A stretch of 64,000 nt of DNA from the NCBI RefSeq assembly GCF_918797505.1, contig NC_092795.1, forward strand, positions 5,737,434 to 5,801,433. The letters are read 5' to 3'. Below the pieces are notes generated by a model that saw nothing but the letters and a program-made list of their open reading frames with translations, was not told the origin of the DNA and did not search any database. A program made the translations under genes and the position numbers. Below, in pieces: positions 57,401 to 64,000 of the stretch (its first letter is position 1; each line of letters opens with the position of its first letter). Source of the stretch: Bemisia tabaci. Taxonomy: Eukaryota; Arthropoda; Insecta; Hemiptera; Aleyrodidae.

Positions 57401-60400
57401 CATAAAATGAGCCGCAAACTCAAAGGAAAAATGGGTGAATTAAAACGCGTTGCACTTGTTTTCTCCTCAAAGATGTACACGATCACTCATAATGTCAAAA
57501 GTGAACTCTCGACCATATTGCCAGAATGTATCATCCTCTTAATGGAGCAAGAATCATGTCATGCGTTGCTCAAGAAATAAATATTACTGTACAACATTTT
57601 CTTTCAATCCAGGTGCTCTTTTCCGAATGAAAAATTTTATAGTGTTTCGCAAAATCCTCAATTTTTTCATTCAACTTTGGCTCTTCCAGACCTAGTTACG
57701 TGAATGACTTCGTAAACAACACTGTCAGCAAGTACCGCCTCATCTTTCCAATAAGCAACCAGTAGCGTGGCGTGCTTGTGATTTATCGATTGATCAACCA
57801 TTTAAACCTATGGAAAAAGAACGATATATAGGGTGTTTGCAACGAACACCTCAATAATCGATTCATCACCATACCTTCAAATGGGGAAATACGATACCCT
57901 GGTAGCTGTTGAGCACGAATAACTTTAAAGGCTTTAATGTAAGAGCACTTAATAAAAGTCTAAATATATGGAACTTACTCTAATCCAAGATTGTAGAAAG
58001 GATACTGCAATATTCCCATCGGTATCGCTGAAAAAATGAAAATAAAAAAGATGAGTATTTTCTTTTCACGTTAAATACTTGGAAAATGGAAATATTTCTG
58101 AACTTACAACTGTGTAAAGGACCCGCTGAAAGTTAAAAAAATCCTACGTACATGCTCAAGGAATTCACGTGCAATTAAATGCCCATTTCTGGTGCGAATT
58201 TTGGTCATAGCGAATACCTAATTGCTTCACTTCTCTTATAAATCTATCAAGGCCCCTTAAATATGCCATTTCACTTAATGGTGGATAAACATTGAATAAT
58301 GTTTGCTAAAAGGAGAAAGAAATAGGTTTTAGAGACAAATCCCTGAGAATTCACCGAAGTTTTACACAACTACTTCAGTTTTTCAAAGCAGCCAAGGAGC
58401 AGTAGGCCAGATCTTTATTTCCAAATTTGCAAACATTCTGATAATTTATTGTTAGGAATAAACTGATGCGTACTGGGGTTCTATCATAATATCATCATTG
58501 ATAGATTTACTTTTTTGAAATTCTCCGCAGAGGAAAGAGCCTTACGCATGAGCAAGACTCGACGCTCAATCGACATAAATTTTAGGTCAAAAGTTGACTG
58601 TCTTGCACCTTATATCATTTGAGATCTTGTTACAACCAGTTAAAACAAATCTTCTCAAAATTTGTGTTTTCTTTTCTTGGAATCATTGAGAAAATTATTG
58701 AGCAGATAGTTCTTACAACCTAGTTTCCCCTTATGAAGGATTATAGAATAATTAAGAGGGAAGTATTAAAAATATTTATGAAAAGCGAGGCTGTTAATAA
58801 AATTAATTTCTACAGAATGCATATACTTACTGATAGCGTTTGCCTGAAAGGTGTGGAAAGCATTCACATCGATAGGATCCACGGCCCAAACACTAAAACA
58901 TGATATACAAAATTAGTTTTTCCCTTTGTATTTGATGAAAAGCTTAAAGGTTTGGAAGAAAGCTGCTGGCGTTTTAACATCGATAAATTTGAGTGATAGA
59001 AAATAAATACTGGGACTTGAAGGATTATCATCTTCAGGTCAGGTGAAACCGTCGCATGATATCCAACGATGAAACTTATGGTAGAATATTGACGACACAG
59101 ACAAAATTGGAATGATTCAGTTTATTCTGAAAACATCACACTCATCCAATAATGCACTCATACATGGAGGAGCCCCCCTTCCCCTCCATAAGGAGAGGCA
59201 TTCCATTTTGAGAGCTCAGAAATTTAATGACAGCTCTGATAAATTGACTTAAAACCGTACACTGTTAAAAATCATTGATTCCGTCCGACGGAAAATCCGG
59301 AGTGAGAATGAACACGGGAGTGCGGTTCAGCGCGTAGGTGCTGAGACGGGCTGCATGTGTAGTCAAAGCACTCCGCACCGGAGCTGCAGTACGGCCCGGA
59401 GTCACGCGCACCTTCTCTCCCTCGCACTAGCGCTATATACTATCTCTTCTCCCCTTTAAGCCTACCACTCTCAGAATGAAAATGAAAAAAAATTTAAAGA
59501 GAAAAAATAGAAAAAATAATAGAATAGTGGAAATAATAGAATAGTCGAAATTATGGTAAAACAGAGACAATAGAAAAGAAATAAAATAAAGTCAAATATA
59601 TGATAAAATGAAGTCAAAGACTAAATTGAAGTAAATAATTAGAGGGAGCAAGGAGATGAAGAAAAAAATAAAATAAGGGAAACAACTAAATGATGTTAAA
59701 GAATAGAATGAATTTTAAGAGTAAAGTGAAGTCCAAAAATTATAATGAAGTATTAAAAGAAATCACAGTAAATATAAAACAAAGTAAAGGAATGAGAAGT
59801 AAATAATTAAAGAAAAAAAAATGAAGTGCTTGAAAAAATAAAATAGAGTGAAGAAAAAATAGAGACAACAAGGAATAAAACAAAGTAAAACGATAAAATA
59901 TAGTTAAAAAATATAGTAAAGTAAACTAAATACACGGACAAATCCAGGTAGATTGAAAATATCTTAGCGGCCCGTTCAAATCGACGCGACGTTAAATACC
60001 GTTTTTGCGTCACTGTCATGCATCGGTCGCTATAGCTCAATCGGTAGGGTCGTCGGTTAGTGTTAGGTAGGTCCCGGGTTCAACTCCCAAGGAAGGTAGA
60101 AAATCTCTAACCTTCAAAATCGGTGAAATCACATACCAATGGTTTCGTAATTTTTATTTTTCATGGTTTCAAAAATTATTTCCACAATTAACCCCTTTCC
60201 ACCATCCCCTAGCTGCGAACCCCTAAATTTGCGGCTCCCGCGAATCCGTCCGGCGTCGGAGTGATTTCTATGCGTACGGCACCCAAAATCCGTCCAGCCG
60301 ATTCTCAGTCGGAGTGACTCCTCGGTCCGGCGAAGTGAGGGCCCGTTCTTACTCGCGCTTGTGCTGAGTCTCACTCCGTTTTTTTTAACAGTGTAGTATT

Positions 60401-62416
60401 CTATAATATTCAAAACTTTAAAAAAAATATCACAATTTCAACTATACTCCTGGCCGATTTTAGCGCCAGCCATAAATTTATAGTTACATAAGTGTAAAGG
60501 CACCAACCAGAGTTATGGTTGATCCACCCACACTTTCGGCTGACTCAACCGTAACTCTGGCTGGCGCAACTATTCTTAAAGCTGGCGCCAAAATCAACCA
60601 GGAGTACAACCAGGAATGTGATACTGTTCTTCCGTGAAAAGTACTTCAACTTTTGCATGAGAGAGAAGTGTTTTACCCTTTTTCACCCTTCAAGTTCATC
60701 GCAAATTCTATGTCTCAGACAGCCAATGAATGCACACTGTGTGTGCACGTGTTATACATCAAATCAATTTAATAATTTAATTTTTATTTTTAATACTCTC
60801 CCTCCTCTTTTCCATTTTCTTCTTCTGCGTTATTTTTGGACTGGATTCCTTACCTTACTTATAGGAATATATTTCCATGATAAGACATCCAGACCTTTTA
60901 TTTGAGCTTTATTCTCAGGAAAGTTTATTCTTAGAATAATATTCAAAAAATTACCCACATAGCTAAGATACCTACCTACATTCTCCTGTCTGACTATCCA
61001 AAATCAATTATAACGAAAGCAAATTTACCTCTGAAAATCGTTGGGCGTGTCAAGAGAGAAAAGCATGTTGTTGACTAAGAGCCGTGTCATATTTCGTACA
61101 TTATCCAGGTATGTATCTTCTGCAACTCCCAACTAAAAAGATAATAATTGAGTATTGTGATTATATGAGACGTGCAAATAAAATCGAACCTTCAAAATGT
61201 AATTAAGGGACTTAGAGGACAAGGGGCATGAGTGCAGTTTTTGCCATTTCGAGAAATACGTGTTTGAAATTTCGAAATTACATGGATCCTTTGAGTGGAA
61301 AGAAAGTTCAAACTGACGTTTTGATGCTTAAAAATTGGAATTCGGTAGCGAATTTTTACAGAAGGTGCATTAAAACTAGTTTTACTTGAAATCATTAATT
61401 TCTAAATTTTTCAAAAACTGCACTTATGCGCCTCCTGTCTTCCTAGCCCCTCGATTGAAGCCCTACCCTCAATTACATTTTGCAGTAACGAGTATCTGTC
61501 ACTTAGTAAATATCTTGAGAAAACAAGTTGGGACCTTATAGAAAAAAATTATGAAAGTTCCAATATGAGTTATAGTTTGATTCGCTTATTCTTCTTTTTT
61601 TAATTTCTTTTGCAGGATACTTATTAGCGTCGCGATATAGCTCTCTCCAAAAAAGTAAATACCTTAAACAAATTAGTATCAGCACAGTCTTAAAAGTATG
61701 CAATATTAATACGTATAATAAACAGTAAGGTAATAATATATAGTAAAGGTAAGCTGCTCCTATTCTTGCTGTTTTGTTCGCTTCTTACTTACTTTCTTTT
61801 TGCTCCAAAATAAAAAGCATACACGTATGCAATGGATACCTACCCCTGAGTAGTATTCCTCAAGCTGGCGTGGCTCAGCAAGCCATTCTGGGTACCCAAT
61901 AAAGCTCCTCATGGCTTCAACCTTTTCCAGTGTTGCCGATTTTGTTGGTTTATCCATCCAGTCCAGACGTTCAATTAGTTTCTCAAATGCCCATCGAATA
62001 TTATTGATCATTTCTTCTACCTGTAAGCGGTTCAGTAGGTAAATTAATAAGGGGGTTTTACTATGTGGCTGCCGAATTCGGCAGCTTAGGGCTTCCTTCT
62101 TGAATGCGACCTCGCAAATGGTCGGAATAGTGAATGAAATCTCATATTAACTTTACAACTGAGCCTCTGCTTCTCTTATCCTCCTTATTTTAATTTCTTG
62201 CAATTTATAATACATAAATACTTTGAGCAACATAGTAGCCTAACGAGGATAATATTACATTGGAAATAATCGAAATTCATTATTAAAAATCAATCAAAAT
62301 TACGGAGTTGAACACTTACGCGTTCTTTAGTTGTTCTTAGATTCTCCTCATTCAGAATTGAATAACTGACTGCCATCCCCATCAACTGAATCACTGATTC
62401 AGTGCATTGTAGTTCT
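50817..62416 (-). CDS. Neprilysin-like M13 zinc metallopeptidase, C-terminal half (5' end outside window)
   Basis: Nine exons on the - strand (62416-62320, 62020-61844, 61132-61029, 58892-58831, 58027-57979, 57112-57045, 54161-54031, 52971-52807, 50993-50817) join in frame to about 342 residues, roughly half of a usual 700-770 residue M13 protein. Family: type II membrane or secreted endopeptidases that cut small peptides outside the cell. Visible in order: helical segment with [19 protein letters not shown] and IGYP; VNAF (substrate-binding Asn-Ala); [32 protein letters not shown] with zinc ligands and catalytic Glu; two NKT glycosylation sites; ENIADNGG (third zinc ligand); [10 protein letters not shown] with the conserved His and Arg; and the C-terminal CQLW matching the family CxxW. 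All catalytic residues are present. The peptide exons before 62416 were not found, so the start lies beyond 64000. Introns hold many transposons. Confidence 0.94.
51024..51634. mobile_element. MITE, GAACGTATTTATGCTAAAAGGAAC family, with a nested MITE
   Basis: Ends gaacgtatttatgctaaatg and ttttagcataaatacgtcc. 51177-51430 is a GGATTGCATTTTG-family MITE (ends ggattgcattttgtaaaaag and ttttgcaaaatgcaatcc). The outer copy resumes with aactcatgagccctgtcc, as in 11120-11140. It lies 30 bp inside the last M13 intron. Confidence 0.8.
51641..51890. mobile_element. MITE, CACGAAGGAACGTAACT family, abutting the previous MITE
   Basis: Ends tcgttcccccacgaaagaac and cctttgtccgggaaacgacg. It starts within 10 bp of the end of the neighbouring element. 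Confidence 0.8.
52190..52432. mobile_element. Diverged MITE of the 12632-12893 family
   Basis: Words ggcggtgtaagtccccaacc at the left, gagatacgtggttgcgaact at the right, with gcatgccttgacgttttcgc between. Confidence 0.55.
52807..52971 (-). CDS. M13 peptidase exon with third zinc ligand (ENIAD)
   Basis: 55 codons from [16 protein letters not shown] to LLFLSFAN. The Glu of ENIAD is the third zinc ligand. LPGL and QLLFLSFA are typical of M13. Acceptor tttttgcag, donor gtaaga. Confidence 0.96.
53190..53405. mobile_element. MITE, GACAAGGCGCATAAGTG family
   Basis: Left arm gacaaggcgcataagtgttt, right arm aaactgcatttatgctcctt. Better copy at 61215-61440. Confidence 0.6.
54031..54161 (-). CDS. M13 peptidase exon (post-HELTH segment)
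   Basis: Codes [14 protein letters not shown] to LPEINQS. G-R-x-Y/F-D-x-x-G and the W-W pair match the family, with two NKT glycosylation sites and one Cys. Acceptor tccttcag, donor gtaatt. Confidence 0.93.
54241..54404. mobile_element. CAGTGGCGTGGCG MITE followed by a T-run
   Basis: Ends cagtggcgtggcgtgaagga and cacgccatgccactg. A run of more than 40 T follows (about 54408-54451). The pair is flanked by direct repeats of 43 bp (54195-54237, 54455-54497). Confidence 0.85.
54520..54682. mobile_element. CAGTGGCGTGGCG MITE
   Basis: Ends cagtggcgacgcgtgaatga and gcgcgccacgccactg; 163 bp. Confidence 0.85.
55120..55276. mobile_element. Palindromic MITE nested in an older MITE
   Basis: Arms gcggatctagcaattttgca and caaattgctggatccgcctc; inner tttcctccatttaaaccta and its mirror. 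On both sides lies the GATCGAGTCAATTGG-family MITE (gattcaattggg before, caattggggg after). Confidence 0.8.
55586..56017 (+). pseudogene. ORF remnant in the large TIR element
   Basis: 143-codon frame with [34 protein letters not shown] and [10 protein letters not shown], matching the shorter frame at 44158-44436 with several amino-acid changes. No transposase motif recognised; could be chance openness. Confidence 0.3.
56187..56262. repeat. 76-bp palindrome, few mismatches
   Basis: Arms tggcgcctacaaacctaagt and its mirror; centre gcattgcacaatgc. Same aagtggatac variant as 43676-43751. Confidence 0.93.
57045..57112 (-). CDS. M13 peptidase exon with zinc-binding HELTH
   Basis: A 68-nt exon coding [27 protein letters not shown] gives the first two zinc ligands and the catalytic Glu. 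Acceptor tattttcag, donor gtacgt; one split base at each end joins correctly to both neighbours. Confidence 0.96.
57760..57912. mobile_element. CAGTGGCGTGGCG-family MITE, inverted and eroded
   Basis: Starts cagtagcgtggcgtgcttgt, contains tttgcaacgaacacctcaat; right end eroded. Confidence 0.6.
57979..58027 (-). CDS. M13 peptidase exon (GILQ motif)
   Basis: A 49-nt exon coding [15 protein letters not shown] with two split bases at each end; the P-x-GILQ-x-P motif is typical of M13. Acceptor ttttttcag, donor gtaagt. Confidence 0.92.
58108..58125 (-). CDS. Possible optional 18-nt microexon of the M13 gene
   Basis: Eighteen bases flanked by a strong acceptor (ttttttaactttcag) and the consensus donor gtaagtt, in the intron between the VNAF and GILQ exons. 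Inclusion keeps the frame and turns AITIPMGILQ into AITGPLHSSIPMGILQ. Skipping gives the sequence usual for the family. No transcript evidence is available. Confidence 0.4.
58831..58892 (-). CDS. M13 peptidase exon with substrate-binding Asn-Ala
   Basis: Codes [20 protein letters not shown], with one split base at each end. VNAF corresponds to the conserved VNAFY/VNAYY of the family. Acceptor gttttag, donor gtaagt. Confidence 0.9.
59469..60228 (+). repeat. 760-bp repeat with tRNA-like promoter, copy 2
   Basis: Starts ctcagaatgaaaatg and ends cgaacccctaaat. The first 470 bp are A-rich, then a tRNA-like block, then about 140 bp ending in accatcccctagctgcg. Same order in the inverted copy 48565-49329. 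Confidence 0.88.
60026..60095 (+). ncRNA. tRNA-like Pol III promoter block (SINE-type head)
   Basis: A box tagctcaatcgg at 60033-60044 and B box ggttcaactcc at 60077-60087, 44 bp apart as in a true tRNA. The acceptor stem does not pair, so this is not a working tRNA gene. Confidence 0.6.
60445..60606. mobile_element. Hairpin MITE
   Basis: Arms tactcctggccgattttagc then gccagcc; mirror gctggcgccaaaatcaacca then ggagta. 162 bp with TA at each end. Inner ccagagttatggtt pairs with aaccgtaactctgg. Confidence 0.88.
61029..61132 (-). CDS. M13 peptidase exon
   Basis: Codes [19 protein letters not shown] to TPNDFQ plus two bases. Acceptor cttttag, donor gtaaat. NMT is a possible N-glycosylation site. 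Confidence 0.88.
61215..61440. mobile_element. MITE, GACAAGGGGCATGAGTGCAG family
   Basis: Left arm aggacaaggggcatgagtgc, right arm gcacttatgcgcctcctgtc. In the M13 intron between 61132 and 61844. Confidence 0.75.
61844..62020 (-). CDS. M13 peptidase exon
   Basis: 59 codons from [12 protein letters not shown] to [15 protein letters not shown] and IGYPEW match the M13 pattern L-x-W-M-D...T...K and I-G-Y-P. The donor used is gtaggt at 61843, because only this one keeps phase 0 with the next exon. Confidence 0.92.
62320..62416 (-). CDS. M13 peptidase, first visible exon
   Basis: Codes [20 protein letters not shown] and [12 protein letters not shown], ending in CGC before the donor gtaagt. The 3' splice site follows acaatttcag; an alternative acceptor two bases downstream (ag|ag) is possible, so the 5' edge depends on the missing preceding exon. 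Confidence 0.85.
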
Positions 62417-63339
62417 CTGAAATTGTGTAAGAAAATGTGGCATATTAGATTCTGTGAAGTTAGGTGTAAGCACCAATCGGCATAAAGCCAAATTTCTTCG
62501 TTAAAAGTCCGGCCTTCAATTTCGTGAGACCCTTTGGCATAAACATTTGCACCACGTATAAATATTCACCCTGAAAAAGCTAACTGCTCTGAATGAAGAA
62601 ATAAGGAATGCATATAGCGTTCGAAACTGGGAACTTTATTTCTATATCAAAGTTCACCTGGAGAGCGATGCGATAAATAATACGCGGAAGAAAGTTTACT
62701 GTGCCACAAATATTTTATGTCTAGATATTTTTCCGATTTAATTGTCAACACCCAAAGCACTCAAAGCACCCAAGAGCAACTCATGGTGACGGAACAGACG
62801 ATAAAATACCTGTACTATGGTCAAGAGCATTCCAATGTCGCTAACCCTCCAAACATAAACGATCATCTAAACTAGTTTCACCTCTACTCCCAATAAACTA
62901 TGAATTCGAGACGAAAATTACCGTCGCAAAGTTTACTTTTTGCAAAGAATGTACCTAAGTTACACAATCCTAGCAACATTGAAATGCTCTTAGTTCCTTT
63001 TTGCAAAATGCGATCCAATTGGTTGTTGCTGCAAAAAAATAGTTTCCCACGACCTGCTATACAATGCTCCAGTGACCATGTAAGTTGGCCCGAGCAATAA
63101 CTTTTCGGGAAAAAAGCCTTTCCCCTACCTGGTTTCTCACTTAATATCCGCCCGAGTTTCGCATATCTTCCGTTTCTCCTCATCACAGCTTCCATCAAAC
63201 CGCAATTGCCCGGAAACTAGGACCGCATATGTTATCTGATAAAATCGTTCGCCCTTTAGACCGATTCTGGGGGGTTAGGCTAGACTAGTCGATGAGTCAA
63301 CTGTTGATCTAATTTCATTACGTGAACGTAGAAGAAAAA
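62417..63339. other. Upstream part of the M13 gene; no further exon found
   Basis: No segment matches the N-terminal half of M13 peptidases. 62926-63020 holds one arm of the GGATTGCATTTTG MITE family. Confidence 0.4.
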
Positions 63340-64000
63340 CGGGGTAAAAAATCACTAATGTGCGATCAATTTTCAAGGACAATTCTGTAATTTCTCCTAC
63401 GATTTTAAATAGATTAAAACGCGTAATATCCAAAATCTAAGCTCAGATTCGGATTCCTCGTGAAAAATTGATGAGATTTTATGCATCATATGTTAGAATA
63501 GCGTGAAGGAAAGAGGTTTAATGACGTAAAAAAACACTTATGTGAGATCAATTTTCAAGGACAATTCTGTAAATTCTCTTACGATTTTAAATAGATTAAA
63601 ACGCGTAATATCCAAAATCTAAGCTCAGATTCGGATTTCTCGTGAAAAATTGATGAGATTACATGTATCATATGTTAAAATAGCGTGAAGGAAAAAGGTT
63701 TAACGACGCGTATAGATTCTGTCATACTATTCCTTTGAACTACGCCGCGCTGGCGCTTAAGCGTTCGGTTTCGTCCCGAGGAATTCCTCACGATAAATTC
63801 TTATTCTTCCTCCTCCGCTGACCCACTGAGCACTACCCATGTTGCCACGTTGGATTCATATGCTCGAATCAGTATGTCTACGTTACGCCTGTTTCCTTCA
63901 CGCTATGCTCGGGTATGATACATGAAATTATATCAATTTTTAACGAGGAATGCTAATCTGAACTTCGATTTTGGGTATCACGCGTTTTAAGTCGAATTTT
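63340..64000. repeat. 182-bp tandem pair plus an inverted copy, cut by the window edge
   Basis: gtaaaaaa...gatcaattttcaagg starts at 63344 and again at 63526; the units share attaaaacgcgtaatatcc and gatgagatt. From about 63880 to the end the same sequence returns inverted (gatacatgaaattatatcaa, ttttgggtatcacgcg). The GC-rich 63720-63860 lies between. Probably one end of a larger transposon. Confidence 0.8.

Larger units (their letters stand above)
59260..60393. mobile_element. 1.13-kb element with CACTGTTAAAA ends, hosting the tRNA-like repeat
   Basis: Ends cactgttaaaaatcattgat and cgttttttttaacagtg, flanked by TA. The GC-rich margins (59280-59460, 60229-60380) contain cggagtga-type motifs. 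The middle is the 760-bp repeat 59469-60228. Confidence 0.75.

Noticed and set aside
62474..62570. Open segment on the - strand with a good acceptor (gctttttcag), tested as a further M13 exon
   Set aside because: Its donor (gtgctt) is weak, its end phase does not fit the exon at 62416, and the peptide does not resemble the M13 N-terminal half.
1..64000. CRISPR arrays, rRNA, bacterial operons or intact viral genes
   Set aside because: None seen. The tandem repeats here are satellites or minisatellites without spacer structure, and all recognised genes have insect-type introns.

Overview
The window is animal nuclear DNA, almost certainly from an insect. It is AT-rich and gene-poor, with long introns, GT-AG splice sites, a short-exon cuticle-type gene, and dense small inverted-repeat transposons. 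The gene content (an ER UDP-glycosyltransferase, a secreted low-complexity alanine/tyrosine/proline protein, an M13 metallopeptidase) and the repeat style suggest a hemipteran; a whitefly such as Bemisia is my best guess, from memory of the repeat families, not from a search.

Three protein genes can be read. (1) A complete UDP-glycosyltransferase on the + strand, 24198-41316, with six coding exons (363, 258, 243, 229, 220 and 292 nt) that join in frame to 534 residues, from signal peptide to C-terminal membrane anchor. Its 44-residue donor-sugar motif ends in Asp-His instead of the usual Asp-Gln. (2) A two-exon gene, 45925-47039 (+), for a 106-residue secreted cuticle-like protein, with TATA box and poly(A) signal. 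(3) The C-terminal half of a neprilysin-like (M13) zinc endopeptidase on the - strand, 62416 down to 50817, with nine exons coding about 342 residues including HELTH, ENIAD and the CxLW end. Its N-terminal exons must lie beyond position 64000. An 18-nt frame-preserving optional microexon can be seen in it. The UGT and cuticle genes point one way and the M13 gene converges on them.

Everything else is repeat-derived or unrecognised. 1-24 kb has no gene I can support: it holds a 144-bp satellite (2.75-3.5 kb), a purine tract, a 21-bp minisatellite, a 146-bp tandem repeat (18.8-19.2 kb), a decayed mariner (19.67-20.64 kb) and many MITEs. The UGT introns and the 41-45 kb interval hold further MITEs, two copies of a module with a 78-bp palindrome (26.8 and 30.7 kb), and one of two 1.5-1.8 kb TIR elements. 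The other copy of that element, inverted, sits in an M13 intron at 55.3-56.9 kb. Both large elements carry the same palindrome module (76 bp). A 760-bp repeat with a tRNA-like Pol III promoter occurs twice in opposite orientations (48.6-49.3 and 59.5-60.2 kb). At least nine MITE families recur, often nested, which gives a readable order of insertion.

The most unusual signal is the palindrome module. Its two arms have changed together between copies, so the hairpin has been kept while the sequence drifted. The flanks of the copies differ: long inverted repeats around one, a 73-bp direct repeat around another, and the inside of a TIR transposon for the other two.
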